Of a stretch of DNA of 64,000 nt, positions 16,752 through 25,536 are shown one piece after another (the first letter of the stretch is position 1; the number at the start of each line of letters is the position of its first letter). Both the position numbers and the translations under genes were made by a program. The notes under the pieces are model-generated. The model searched no databases. It saw only the letters and a program-made list of their open reading frames with translations, and was not told the DNA's origin. Source of the stretch: Sphaerisporangium corydalis (GTDB taxonomy: Bacteria; Actinomycetota; Actinomycetes; Streptosporangiales; Streptosporangiaceae); contig NZ_JANZYP010000031.1 of assembly GCF_025506355.1 (NCBI RefSeq), positions 1 through 64,000 of the forward strand, given 5' to 3'.

Positions 16752-17777
16752 ATGAACGGTAACGCCCGGCTTTCCGACATCGCCGCCCAGGCGGGCGTGA
16801 GCGAGGCGACGGTCAGCCGCGTGCTGAACGGCAAGTCGGGCGTGTCGGCGAGCACCCGCCAGCTCGTCCTGACGGCCCTGGACCTCATGGGGTACGAACG
16901 CCCCCAGCGGCTGCGCCAGCGCAGCAACGGCCTCATCGGGCTGGTCACCCCCGAGCTGGACAACCCGATCTTCCCGGCCTTCGCCCAGGCGATCGAGAAG
17001 TCGCTCACCCAGCACGGCTACACGCCCGTGCTGTGCACGCAGAGCCCGGGCGGCGCCCCCGAGGACGAGTTCACCGAACTGCTGCTCGAACGGGACGTCA
17101 GCGGCATCATCTTCGTCTCCGGCCTGCACGCCGACACCACGGCCCGCATGGATCGTTACAGCCGGCTGACCGACCGGGGCCTGCCGATCGTCCTGGTCGA
17201 CGGCTACAGCGAGCACATCGAGGCGCCCTTCATCTCGCCCGACGACCGGCTGGCGTCCCGGCTCGCGGTGCAGCACCTGGTCGACCTCGGGCACGAACGC
17301 ATCGGCCTGGCCCTCGGCCAGCGCCGCTTCGTCCCGGTGATCCGCAAGATCGAGGGCTTCACGCAGGCGATGGCGCAGCTCCTCGGCGTCTCCGACTGCG
17401 GCGAGCTGATCCAGCACTCGCTGTTCACCGTCGAGGGCGGCCAGGCCGCCGCCGGGGCGCTGATCGGGCGCGGCTGCACCGGCATCGTGTGCGCCAGCGA
17501 CCTCATGGCGCTCGGCGCGATCCGCGCGGCCCGCGAGCGCGGCCTGGCCGTGCCGGGCGACGTGTCGGTCGTCGGCTTCGATGACTCGCCGCTGATCGCC
17601 TTCACCGACCCGCCGCTCACCACCGTACGCAAGCCCATCGGGGCGATGGCCTCGGCGGCGGTCCAGACGCTGCTGGAGGAGATCGACGGGGCCGAGCCCA
17701 AGAACATCGAGCTGGTCTTCCAGCCCGAGCTCGTCGTCCGGGGCTCCACCGGCTCCGGCCCCCTGGTCAACCGCTGA
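16752..17777 (+). CDS. LacI-family transcriptional regulator
   Basis: A 341-residue repressor-type protein. The N-terminal helix-turn-helix is RLSDIAAQAGVSEATVSRVL, followed by the hinge and a periplasmic-binding-protein-like sensor (GLIGLVTPELDNPIFPAF; VSVVGFDDSPLIAFTDPPLTTV). It lies immediately after the alpha-glucosidase gene and probably represses the importer operon until an alpha-glucoside is bound. An in-frame ATG at 16734 overlaps the previous stop and would add six residues (MRKVAV); neither start has a strong ribosome site. Confidence 0.93.
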   Translation: MNGNARLSDIAAQAGVSEATVSRVLNGKSGVSASTRQLVLTALDLMGYERPQRLRQRSNGLIGLVTPELDNPIFPAFAQAIEKSLTQHGYTPVLCTQSPGGAPEDEFTELLLERDVSGIIFVSGLHADTTARMDRYSRLTDRGLPIVLVDGYSEHIEAPFISPDDRLASRLAVQHLVDLGHERIGLALGQRRFVPVIRKIEGFTQAMAQLLGVSDCGELIQHSLFTVEGGQAAAGALIGRGCTGIVCASDLMALGAIRAARERGLAVPGDVSVVGFDDSPLIAFTDPPLTTVRKPIGAMASAAVQTLLEEIDGAEPKNIELVFQPELVVRGSTGSGPLVNR

Positions 17778-17799
17778 ACGCCCGGCCCGGCCCGGTGAC

Positions 17800-17839
17800 G
17801 CGGTCGCGTGTCCCGGCGGCGCGGTCAGGTGTCCCGGCG
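17800..17839 (+). repeat. Two 19-bp direct repeats, 21-bp period
   Basis: GCGGTCGCGTGTCCCGGCG (17800) and GCGGTCAGGTGTCCCGGCG (17821) differ at two positions. They lie in the 79-bp spacer between the LacI and PfkB genes. Confidence 0.65.
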
Positions 17840-17856
17840 GACGCGGAAGGCACGCG

Positions 17857-18795
17857 ATGAGCCCCGGCCACCCCCCGCCCGCCGCCACCGGCCTCGACGT
17901 CGTCGTGATCGGCGGGGCCGGGGTCGACACGACCGTGTACGTGCCCGGCCTGCCGCTGCCGTACGCCGACACCTACAGCGTGCCGCCCGTGGTCGACCGC
18001 ATCGGCAACACCGGGGCCGGGGTCGTGCTCGGCTGCCACGCCCTCGGCCTGCGGGCCCTGCTCGTCGACCTGATCGGGGACGACCCCCAGGGCGCGCTGG
18101 TCCGCGCGCACCTCGCCGCGCGCGGCGCCGGTCTCGCGTACGCGATCGTGCCGGAGGGCACCCGGCGCAGCGTGCTGCTCGTCGGCCCCGACGGGCGGCG
18201 GACCTCCCTGTACGACCCGCGCGCCGCCCCCGGGCAGCGCCTGCCCCGCGAGCTGTACGGGCCGGCGATCCGCGAGGCCCGGCACGTCCACGTCTCGATC
18301 ACCGACTTCTCCCGTCACCTCTACCCCGAGCTGCGCGAGCTGGGCGTCCCCGTCTCGACCGACCTGCACGACTGGGACGGCGAGAACCCCTACCACCACG
18401 ACTTCGCGTACTCCTCCGACGTGGTGTTCCTGTCGGCGGCCAAGCTCGGGGACCCGGTGCCGGTGATGCGCGGCATCCTCGGCCGGGGCCGCGCCGGCGT
18501 GGTCGTGTGCACCGCCGGCGCCTCCGGCGCGTACCTGCTCACCCGCGACGCGCCCGGCGAGGTGCTGCGCGTCCCGCCCGCCACGCCGCCCGGCCCGGTG
18601 GTCGACGGCAACGGGGCCGGGGACGCGTTCGTGTCGGCCTTCCTCTACGGGCGGCTGCGCGGGCTGCCGCACCCGGAGTGCGCCCGCCTGGGCGCCGTCG
18701 CCGGCGCCCACGCCTGCGCCGTCCAGGGCACCCACGAGAGCCCCATCGATGAACGGGCCCTGCTCACCTCAGCAGGCCCACTCCGCGCGCGATGA
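17857..18795 (+). CDS. PfkB-family carbohydrate kinase
   Basis: A 312-residue ribokinase-like kinase. The N-terminus DVVVIGGAGVDTTVYVPG and the glycine pair region RIGNTGAGVVLG are typical. The second signature VVDGNGAGDAFVSAF carries the anion hole and catalytic Asp (GAGD). Substrates in the family range from sugars to nucleosides. Its place after the alpha-glucoside operon suggests a sugar, but the specific one is unknown. The 3' end overlaps the convergent membrane-protein gene by 32 bp. Confidence 0.9.
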   Translation: MSPGHPPPAATGLDVVVIGGAGVDTTVYVPGLPLPYADTYSVPPVVDRIGNTGAGVVLGCHALGLRALLVDLIGDDPQGALVRAHLAARGAGLAYAIVPEGTRRSVLLVGPDGRRTSLYDPRAAPGQRLPRELYGPAIREARHVHVSITDFSRHLYPELRELGVPVSTDLHDWDGENPYHHDFAYSSDVVFLSAAKLGDPVPVMRGILGRGRAGVVVCTAGASGAYLLTRDAPGEVLRVPPATPPGPVVDGNGAGDAFVSAFLYGRLRGLPHPECARLGAVAGAHACAVQGTHESPIDERALLTSAGPLRAR

Positions 18796-19471
18796 CCAGG
18801 ATCGACAGCATCAGCGCCGACACGGACTCCGTCGCCATCAGCAGCTTCGCCCGCGCGGACAACGGCATGGTGTCGGTGGGGCTGAACGCCGACGAGTTCG
18901 TCACCGACACGTAGAAGTAGTCGACGAACCCGGGCGTCCACCCCGACTTCATCGACGAGCGCGTCGCCACCTCGTCCACCGCGTCGTGGTCCTCGTCCTG
19001 CGGGAACCGGAAGTCGGCCGCGGGCAGGTCCTGGCCCCGCGCCTGCGTGCGCCGCACCGGGCCGCCGCGGTCCAGCTCCCAGTACGCCATCGCGAAGATG
19101 ATGATGTTGGTCAGCCACACCTGGCCGGCCGCCAGCAGCAGCTGCGAGCCGTCCTCGGTCCGCCCCGCCACGAGCTTCTGCACCAGCAGGACCAGCGCCA
19201 CCGCGTTCGTCACCGCGATGAGCAGCACCAGGGCGATGGACAGCCGCCTGAGCAGCGTGTTCTCCCGGCGCATCCGCCAGGGGTTCACCGCCACCAGGGG
19301 GACGAACAGCAGCGCCTCCAGCGCGGGCACCACGAACCTCGGCCCGAGGATGAGATGGCCGGGCAGCGCCGCGTACAGCGCGATGGCCACCACCACCGCG
19401 CACGCCGCCGGGAGCCTCGGCTCCCCAGGATGCCCCGGCCGCTCCGCCCGCCGTCCGGCTCGCTGCGCCAT
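18764..19471 (-). CDS. Four-helix membrane protein of unknown function (DUF1345- or channel-like end)
   Basis: A 235-residue integral membrane protein. Helices lie at about 25-40, 45-65 and 75-100, a polar loop with an acidic segment (PQDEDHDAVDEVATRS) follows, and the C-terminal half reads DYFYVSVTNSSAFSPTDTMP then ARAKLLMATESVSALMLSIL. That half has the layout of a two-helix channel pore (pore loop, P-T-D, then E in the inner helix), but no TVGYG selectivity filter. ATG 19471 is preferred because GGAGGGG lies upstream and falls inside the longer GTG-started frame (19498). It overlaps the PfkB gene tail to tail. Confidence 0.78.
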   Translation of the reverse strand: MAQRAGRRAERPGHPGEPRLPAACAVVVAIALYAALPGHLILGPRFVVPALEALLFVPLVAVNPWRMRRENTLLRRLSIALVLLIAVTNAVALVLLVQKLVAGRTEDGSQLLLAAGQVWLTNIIIFAMAYWELDRGGPVRRTQARGQDLPAADFRFPQDEDHDAVDEVATRSSMKSGWTPGFVDYFYVSVTNSSAFSPTDTMPLSARAKLLMATESVSALMLSILVIARGVGLLR

Positions 19472-19712
19472 GCCCGGTGCTTCCCCTCCGCGTCGCACCG
19501 GCCCGCGCGGGCCGGTTCCCCGGACCTTTGCCCTGGAAAACGCGGTGTAGGCCCCCGGGTGCGATCAGGCTCCGTCCTAACCTCTGTCCGGACCGGGACG
19601 GAACCTTGTCTGGACGGGGACGGAGCGTCATGATCAGATCGGCGAAGGTCATCCGTGGCCCCGCTCCGGGGTTCCGGCCCGGGAACGTTCCGGTGCGGAG
19701 GGAGCGTCGGCC

Positions 19713-20477
19713 ATGGTGGGGCGGTTCGTCGATCAGGTGGTCGTGGTGGCAGGCGGGGCGAGCGGCATCGGCGCCGCCACCGCCGCGCGTCTCGCCACCG
19801 AGGGCGCCCGGGTGATCGTCGGCGACATCGACATCGAGAAGGCCGAGAAGGTCGCCGCCCGGATCACCGGCTCGGGCGGCACCGCTACGGCCGTGCCGTA
19901 CGACCAGGCCGACGCGGACTCCATCCGCGCCCTCGTCGAGGCCGCCCTGGTCACCTACGGCGCCGTGGACGGCCTGCACGCCAACGCCGCCGACCTCAAC
20001 GTCATCGGCGACGACGGCACCGCGGCCGACGTGTCCATGGAGGTGTTCCAGCGCACCATCGACGTCGACCTGCGCGGGTACCTGCTGCTCACCCGGTACG
20101 TCGTGCCGCACATGCTGGAGCGCGGCAGGGGCTCGATCGTCTACACCAGCTCCGGCGCCGCGTTCGCCGGCGAGGCCGAGCGGGTGTGCTACGCCATGGC
20201 CAAGGCCGGCGTGAACGCGCTGATGCGCCATGTCGCCTCGAAGTGGGGCAAGCGGGGGATCCGCTCGAACGCGGTCGCCCCGGGCCTCGTCCTGACCACC
20301 TCGGTACGCGAGAGCCTGCCCGAGGAGTTCCGCAACTCGGTGCTGCGCAGGCAGCGCAGCCCGAGGCTCGGCGACCCCGCCGACGTGGCCGCGGCCGTCG
20401 CCTACCTGCTCTCCGCCGACGCCGAATGGGTCGTCGGCCAGGTCCTCAGCGTCGACGGCGGCACCACGATCCGCTGA
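19713..20477 (+). CDS. SDR-family oxidoreductase
   Basis: A 254-residue classical short-chain dehydrogenase. The cofactor motif is GGASGIGAATA, the acidic GDIDIE after beta2 suggests NAD rather than NADP, and the NNAG-equivalent is ANAA. Catalysis uses Ser in YTSSGAAF and YAMAK (Tyr and Lys). The C-terminus EWVVGQVLSVDGGTTIR is standard. GGAGGGAG precedes the ATG. The substrate is unknown; it stands alone between a membrane protein and an MFS transporter. Confidence 0.9.
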   Translation: MVGRFVDQVVVVAGGASGIGAATAARLATEGARVIVGDIDIEKAEKVAARITGSGGTATAVPYDQADADSIRALVEAALVTYGAVDGLHANAADLNVIGDDGTAADVSMEVFQRTIDVDLRGYLLLTRYVVPHMLERGRGSIVYTSSGAAFAGEAERVCYAMAKAGVNALMRHVASKWGKRGIRSNAVAPGLVLTTSVRESLPEEFRNSVLRRQRSPRLGDPADVAAAVAYLLSADAEWVVGQVLSVDGGTTIR

Positions 20478-20527
20478 ACGCCCCCGGCGGCGCCCGCGAT
20501 CCGCTGAACGCCCCCAGCGGCGGCGCG
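20468..20527 (+). repeat. 30-bp tandem duplication spanning the SDR stop codon
   Basis: GATCCGCTGAACGCCCCC occurs at 20468 and again at 20498, each followed by a G/C-rich tail. The first copy contains the SDR stop (CGC TGA), so the end of the gene has been duplicated into the spacer. Confidence 0.7.
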
Positions 20528-20680
20528 CACGATCCGCGCGACGCCCGGGCGCCCGCGCACAGGTGAGGTGTGCCGGCCGTTAGGACAGGGCAGGCCTGGG
20601 CAGAGAGCGGGCCGAAGCGCCGCCGGGACGGCCGTCGTCCGCGGTCCGGCCGGGCAGGCATGATCGCAAGGCAGGTCACG

Positions 20681-22141
20681 ATGGAGAAGGTCGTGCGTAC
20701 GCTGGTGCCGGCCCGGCTGGACCGGCTGCCGTGGTCGCGGTTCCACACCAAACTGGTGGTCGCGCTCGGCGTCGCGTGGGTGCTGGACGGCATGGAGATC
20801 ACGATCGCCAGCGCGGTCGGGTCGGTGCTCCAGGAGAAGGAGACGCTCGGCCTGTCCGCCGTGCAGGTGGGGTTCACCGCCACCGTCTACCTGATCGGCC
20901 AGGTCGCGGGGGCCCTGGTGTTCGGGCGGCTCTCCGACAAGTACGGCAGGCGCAAGCTGTTCGTCCTGACGCTCGGCCTCTACCTGGTGGCGAACGGCAT
21001 CACGGCCTTCTCCCCGAACCTGGCGTTCCTGCTGGTGTTCCGGTTCTTCGCCGGCGCGGGGATCGGCGGGGAGTACGCCGCCATCCACTCCGCCATCGAC
21101 GAGCTGATCCCCTCCCGCTACCGGGGCCGGGTCGACCTGGCGGTGAGCGGCACGTACTGGCTGGGCGCGATCATCGGCACCGCGAGCACGTACATCCTGC
21201 TCAACCCGGACCTGCTGCCGGTGAACCTGGGCTGGCGGCTCGGGCTGCTGATCGGCCCGGTGCTCGGCGCGATGATCTGGGTGCTGCGCCGCCACCTGCC
21301 GGAGAGCCCGCGGTGGCTGCTCATGCACGGCAGGCACGAGGAGGCCGAGCGCGCCGCCGATTCGGTGGAGGCCGCGGTCGCCGAGAGCGGGCGGCCCCTT
21401 CCCGAGGTGGACCAGAGTAAGTCGATGGAGCTGCGCCCGCACGGCGCCCCGTCGTACCGCGAGATCCTGCGGGTGGTGCTCAAGGAGTACCCGAAGCGGA
21501 CGTTCCTCGGCGTCACTATGATGATCAGCCAGTCGTTCCTGTACAACGCGATCTTCTTCACGTACGTGATCGTGCTGAACACCTTCTACGGGGTGTCGGC
21601 GAGCGACGCGTCCAAGTACCTGCTGGTGTTCGCGGTCGGCAACCTCGCGGGTCCGTTCATCCTCGGGCCGCTGTTCGACACGATCGGCCGCCGGGTGATG
21701 ATCTCCAGCACCTACGTGGTCTCCGGCCTGCTGCTGGCCCTGACGGGGTGGCTGTTCAAGCAGGGGGCGCTCACCGCGACGACCCAGGCGCTGCTCTGGT
21801 CGGTGATCTTCTTCGTCGCCTCGGCGGCGGCCAGCTCGGGCTACCTGACGGTCAGCGAGCTGTTCCCGCTGGAGATCAGGGCCCTGGCGATCGCTTTGTT
21901 CTTCTCGGTCGCCCAGGGGTTCGGCGCCCTCGGCCCCGTCCTGTTCGGCGCCCTCATCGGCGACGAGAAGAACCCCGACCCGTCCGGCCTCTTCTACGGC
22001 TACCTGCTCGCTTCGACGCTGATGGTGCTCGCGGGGGTCGTCGCATACTTCTTCGCCGTGAACGCCGAACGCCGCTCCCTAGAGGACCTCGCCCCCTCCC
22101 TCTCCATGCGCGACGCCAAAGCCGACACCCCAACCACCTGA
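20681..22141 (+). CDS. MFS transporter, sugar/metabolite:H+ symporter type
   Basis: A 486-residue 12-helix transporter. It has the MFS loop 2-3 motif GRLSDKYGRRK, GIGGEYAAIHSAIDELIP in helix 4-5, and a second half with GPLFDTIGRR and SELFPLEIRA. This pattern is that of the metabolite:H+ / sugar-porter-like families. ATG 20681 is preferred, with AAGGCAGG at about 7 nt; ATG 20660 would add 7 residues. It stands alone, and the substrate cannot be assigned. Confidence 0.9.
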   Translation: MEKVVRTLVPARLDRLPWSRFHTKLVVALGVAWVLDGMEITIASAVGSVLQEKETLGLSAVQVGFTATVYLIGQVAGALVFGRLSDKYGRRKLFVLTLGLYLVANGITAFSPNLAFLLVFRFFAGAGIGGEYAAIHSAIDELIPSRYRGRVDLAVSGTYWLGAIIGTASTYILLNPDLLPVNLGWRLGLLIGPVLGAMIWVLRRHLPESPRWLLMHGRHEEAERAADSVEAAVAESGRPLPEVDQSKSMELRPHGAPSYREILRVVLKEYPKRTFLGVTMMISQSFLYNAIFFTYVIVLNTFYGVSASDASKYLLVFAVGNLAGPFILGPLFDTIGRRVMISSTYVVSGLLLALTGWLFKQGALTATTQALLWSVIFFVASAAASSGYLTVSELFPLEIRALAIALFFSVAQGFGALGPVLFGALIGDEKNPDPSGLFYGYLLASTLMVLAGVVAYFFAVNAERRSLEDLAPSLSMRDAKADTPTT

Positions 22142-22312
22142 CAACCACCGCCCCCCCCCGGCCACCGCCCTGGTGGCCGGGAACACGCGACCGACCAGCG
22201 GGGCCACCCGTACACGTGGCCAGCGGACCTGCCAGGGCGCGCGCCGGCGGAGATTCGCGATACGCGAGAATCTGCGGGTATCGGCGTCCGACGGTTCTCG
22301 GAGGGGATGCGC

Positions 22313-23236
22313 GTGTCGGTGACGTCCGCCATGAGCGGTCTGGAAATGGTGCGGGGCCTGCAGGAGAGGGCCGCCCGGGCCCTCCCTGCGGAGCGGGTCG
22401 AGGACGCCGGGGGCTGGTGGCTGCGCCACGCCCCCCGCTGCGCCTGGTGGGTGGGAACGGTGCTACCCCACGCCGACGCGGCACCGGGCGAACTGACCCG
22501 CCGCGTCGCCGAGGCCGAGGACTTCTACGCCGCCCTCGGCGCCCCCACGCGATTCCAGGTCAGCCCACCGGCCTGCCCCGAGACCCTCGACACCATCCTC
22601 GCGGCCCGCGGCTACCGCCTCGAAGGCCCGGTGGCCATCCAGACCGCCCCCACCACCCACATCCTCAACCAGACATCACCGACCCCCGCCCTGGAAGCGT
22701 CACCCGCGCCTGCCCTGGAAGGGAAGTCGAACGTCCCTGCCCTGGAAGAGGCGCCTAGCTCGAAAGAGGCGCCGACAGTGCCTGGCTCGGAGGGGGCGTT
22801 GACGGCGCCTGCTCCTGAGTCGGCGGCGAACGTGCTGCGGATCCGGCTGGACGAGGGTCCGACCCATGCGTGGTTCGAGGTCTGGCACGCCGTGCAGGGC
22901 CACGGCGGCGACCCTCGTGCCGAATGGGACCTGCTCGGCCGCGTGGAAGGACCGCGCGCCTACGCCAGTGCGCTGCTCGGGGACGAGGTAGTGGCGGTGG
23001 GCCGCACGGTCGCCGACACCGGCTGGGCGGGCGTGTTCGGAATGGCCACCCTCCCCCAGGCCCGAGGCCGGGGCGCCGCCCGCGCCGTACTCGCCGCCCT
23101 GGCAGGCTGGGCCGCCGCCCACGACGCCCCCCACATGTACCTCCAGGTGGAGTGCGACAACACCCCCGCCCTGCGCCTCTACGAACGAGCGGGCTTCACC
23201 GAACTCTGCGCCTACCACTACCGCACCACGGACTGA
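22313..23236 (+). CDS. GNAT-family N-acetyltransferase with a repetitive central linker
   Basis: A 307-residue protein with an N-terminal module (about 1-120; WWLRHAPRCAWWVGTVLPHAD) joined to a C-terminal GNAT domain. The acetyl-CoA motif A is VFGMATLPQARGRGAARAVL, and LRLYERAGFTELCAYHYR is the family end. The linker (about 122-172) is built from imperfect P-A-L-E repeats. Related proteins in actinomycetes are annotated simply as GNAT; the acyl acceptor is unknown. GTG 22313 is chosen because GGAGGGG (22300-22306) abuts the ATG at 22307, too close to serve it. Confidence 0.85.
   Translation: MSVTSAMSGLEMVRGLQERAARALPAERVEDAGGWWLRHAPRCAWWVGTVLPHADAAPGELTRRVAEAEDFYAALGAPTRFQVSPPACPETLDTILAARGYRLEGPVAIQTAPTTHILNQTSPTPALEASPAPALEGKSNVPALEEAPSSKEAPTVPGSEGALTAPAPESAANVLRIRLDEGPTHAWFEVWHAVQGHGGDPRAEWDLLGRVEGPRAYASALLGDEVVAVGRTVADTGWAGVFGMATLPQARGRGAARAVLAALAGWAAAHDAPHMYLQVECDNTPALRLYERAGFTELCAYHYRTTD
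22685..22800 (+). repeat. Degenerate repeats in the GNAT linker
   Basis: C(C/T)GCCCTGGAAG recurs near 22685, 22709 and 22736, followed by more diverged copies (CCTGGCTCGGAG). Spacings of 24 and 27 bp keep the frame and give P-A-L-E units. Confidence 0.6.
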
Positions 23237-23253
23237 CCGTCACTACAGACTGA

Positions 23254-23277
23254 GTCGGCTTCAGTACTACAGCCGAC
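23254..23277. terminator. 7-bp stem-loop between convergent genes
   Basis: GTCGGCT and AGCCGAC pair perfectly around a 10-nt loop, 18 nt after the GNAT stop. It lies between two genes that point at each other. The stem is short, so this is a weak terminator call. Confidence 0.4.
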
Positions 23278-23367
23278 CCTGAAACCGTACGAAGGCCTCC
23301 GCTCTGATGACCACCGGGCGAGGTGGGCTCTCAGGGATGACCCGCCGGGCGGGATAGGCCACAGACC

Positions 23368-23589
23368 TCAGGCGGGAATGCTCCCGCGCTTAAGGCCGTC
23401 CAGAAACGCCGCCCACCCACCAGGCTCGACGACGACCACCGCCCCGCTCGCGTTCTTGCTGTCACACACGGCCCTGACACCCGGTATGGTTCCCGCGACC
23501 TCCACGCACTCCCCGCCGCTGCCGTTACTGTGACTGCTCTTACGCCACTCCGCGCGGGACAGGTCTCCGGCTGGATTCCTCGCGCCCAT
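23368..23589 (-). CDS. DUF397 domain protein
   Basis: A 73-residue protein with the DUF397 pattern: LSRAEWRKSSHSNGSGGECV, then VRAVCDSKN, then GGWAAFLDGLK. DUF397 proteins are small partners of XRE regulators in actinomycetes (WhiJ-like modules) and influence development and antibiotic production in Streptomyces. ATG 23589 has AAGGTGG upstream. A GTG at 23622 forms a 4-bp GTGA overlap with the upstream regulator and is an alternative 84-residue start. Confidence 0.88.
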   Translation of the reverse strand: MGARNPAGDLSRAEWRKSSHSNGSGGECVEVAGTIPGVRAVCDSKNASGAVVVVEPGGWAAFLDGLKRGSIPA

Positions 23590-23618
23590 CCCGCACCACC
23601 TTCTCGTCAATGTCGCGC

Positions 23619-24545
23619 TCACTCGTCGTACACCTGCTCGATCAGCGCCCGGGAAGCATCGATCGGCAGCGCTGTCGCACGTAGATGGTCAAACATCAGC
23701 GTATATGAATCAACTTCACGCTTCTTCTCCAGATAAAGACTGCCTGTCGGGTACTCGATATAAACGACATCATCGGCCCCGGCCTCGAAGTCGATGATGC
23801 GGAAGCCGCCACCCATCGCGGGATGCGCTCCTACCGAGAACGGGAGTATCTGAAGGGTCAGATTGCGCATCTTGGTCGCGTCGATGAGCCGGGCGAGCTG
23901 CGCACCCATGACTTCAGGACCTCCCACCATCCGGCGGATGACCGCTTCGTTGACCACCATCCACAACCGAGGCGCCTCATCGGTGAGAAGCAGTTCTTGC
24001 CGGGCCATGCGCACGGCGACCATCTGCTCGATCTCCGTCTCACCCACCCCGATCTGCACGGCACGGTGCAGCGCGAGGGCGTACTCCTCTGTCTGAAGCA
24101 GACCGGGGACGAACTCGGCCTCGTACACACGCAGCGATGACGCTTCGGACTCCAGCCCGAGGTACACCTGGAAGGACTCGGGCACCGCCTCCCCGTAAGC
24201 CTGCCACCAGCTTCGTTGCCGTGCTTCCCGCGCCAGGGCGAGCAGAGGTTCGGCCGCTTCCTTGGCCACCTCATAGAGCGCGAGCAATGCTCTGACGTCA
24301 CTCGGCTGCGCCGCGCGTTTCGCCGTCTCGATCCGGCTCAGCTTCGTGGCGTGCCAGTCGATCTCCTCGGCCACCTGCTCAAGGGTGAACCCGCGCTCCT
24401 CACGGAGCTGCCGCAGTTCTGCGGCCAGGCGTCGGCGTCGCAGGACCTCTGGGCGTCGTCGAGCTTCCCGGGAGGGCCGGCGCGGTGGCGGTGGCCCGCG
24501 CGTTCGTACGAGAACTGCTCGGAGTGGAGGGGTACTCGGAGACAT
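23619..24545 (-). CDS. XRE-family regulator with DUF5753 sensor domain
   Basis: A 308-residue regulator. The helix-turn-helix (about 40-95) is LRQLREERGFTLEQVAEEID, with KLSRIETAKR closing it. The DUF5753 half follows: FVPGLLQTEEYALALHRA, LTDEAPRLWMVVNEAVIRRM, then LQILPFSVGAHPAMGGGFRI. The N-terminus before the HTH is a basic Pro/Arg stretch, so the true start may be later. It is paired with the DUF397 gene in a likely operon. Confidence 0.9.
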   Translation of the reverse strand: MSPSTPPLRAVLVRTRGPPPPRRPSREARRRPEVLRRRRLAAELRQLREERGFTLEQVAEEIDWHATKLSRIETAKRAAQPSDVRALLALYEVAKEAAEPLLALAREARQRSWWQAYGEAVPESFQVYLGLESEASSLRVYEAEFVPGLLQTEEYALALHRAVQIGVGETEIEQMVAVRMARQELLLTDEAPRLWMVVNEAVIRRMVGGPEVMGAQLARLIDATKMRNLTLQILPFSVGAHPAMGGGFRIIDFEAGADDVVYIEYPTGSLYLEKKREVDSYTLMFDHLRATALPIDASRALIEQVYDE

Positions 24546-24600
24546 ACGAGGTCGAGCTACTCTCCAGAAGCTCGTGATCCGTCAGTTGGCGTCCCCTGGG

Positions 24601-25536
24601 TCATTCGTCGTTGGCCAGTTGGAAGTGCCAGATGACCACGATCGGGATGCCGGATAGGGCCGCGAAGGCGGCTTCCGGGCACCAGTGCATGATGTCCCAG
24701 GAGCCGTGGGGCGGTGGTGGGTTCGGAGGGGGAGTGGCGGGGTGCAGGCGGAGGGGCGGGCGGCGGGGTTCCTCGCAGTGGCGGACCTGGAAACCCAGGG
24801 GGAGTGCCGCCGCGAGGTAGTCGCTCAGCGGACGGTAGTGGTCGGCGAGGAGGGCGGGCAGGCCGTCCGGGCCGGTGCGAAGGGTTCTCGGCTGCAGGTA
24901 GCCCGACAGCAGGTGGGGATCGGAGATGACCAGGTGGCCGCCGGGTCGCAGCACGCGGGCGAACTCGGCCAGCACCGCTCCCAGATCGGGCACGTGTACC
25001 AGGGCCAGCGCGCACACGACGGTGTCCACGGCGTCGTCGGGCAGCGGTAACCGGTTCACATCGGCCTGCGAGAGACGGACTCCAGGCAGGCGGGTTCTGG
25101 CCTGCGAGAGATGGGCTCCGGGCAGGCGGGTTTTGGCCTGGGCGAGCATCTCGGGAGAGCCGTCGACGCCGATGACCTGATGGCCGAGCCCGGCCAGGTA
25201 GGCGGTGTGCCGGCCGGTGCCGCACGCCGCGTCCAGCGCGACGCCGACGGGGAGGCCGTCCAGGACGCGGCGGACGACGGGCTGCTCGGAGTCGATCATC
25301 TGGTTGCCAGGGGTGTCGTAGTGCGAGGCCCATGTCCGATACACATCGCCCGATGAGATCGCACCGGGCTCCGCCGTCACGCCGTCCGCCTCCGCGAGGG
25401 CGGGGTCGTCGAGCAGCGCGCGGATCTCGCCGATCCGTGCCTCGACGAACTCCCGATCAGCGCCCTCCCGGAACCCGCGCAGCAGCGCGACACCCTCCAG
25501 GCCCAGCAGATACCCCAGCCGGCTCAGATGGATCAT
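24601..25536 (-). CDS. Class I SAM-dependent methyltransferase with an internal 12-residue duplication
   Basis: A 311-residue methyltransferase. The SAM-binding motif I is ALDAACGTGRHTAYLAGLGH, with the acidic end of beta2 in VIGVDGSPEMLAQA, then DTVVCALALVHVP and VLRPGGHLVISDPH. Between beta2 and beta3 the segment AKTRLPGAHLSQ is repeated as ARTRLPGVRLSQ, produced by a 36-bp tandem duplication. Normal relatives carry it once. An N-terminal helical region of about 75 residues precedes the fold. The substrate is unknown. It is divergent from the topoisomerase gene. Confidence 0.87.
   Translation of the reverse strand: MIHLSRLGYLLGLEGVALLRGFREGADREFVEARIGEIRALLDDPALAEADGVTAEPGAISSGDVYRTWASHYDTPGNQMIDSEQPVVRRVLDGLPVGVALDAACGTGRHTAYLAGLGHQVIGVDGSPEMLAQAKTRLPGAHLSQARTRLPGVRLSQADVNRLPLPDDAVDTVVCALALVHVPDLGAVLAEFARVLRPGGHLVISDPHLLSGYLQPRTLRTGPDGLPALLADHYRPLSDYLAAALPLGFQVRHCEEPRRPPLRLHPATPPPNPPPPHGSWDIMHWCPEAAFAALSGIPIVVIWHFQLANDE
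25065..25136 (-). repeat. 36-bp tandem duplication inside the methyltransferase
   Basis: Units at 25065-25100 and 25101-25136 match at 32 of 36 positions. The duplication keeps the frame and falls in a surface loop region after the SAM acidic residue. Confidence 0.85.
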
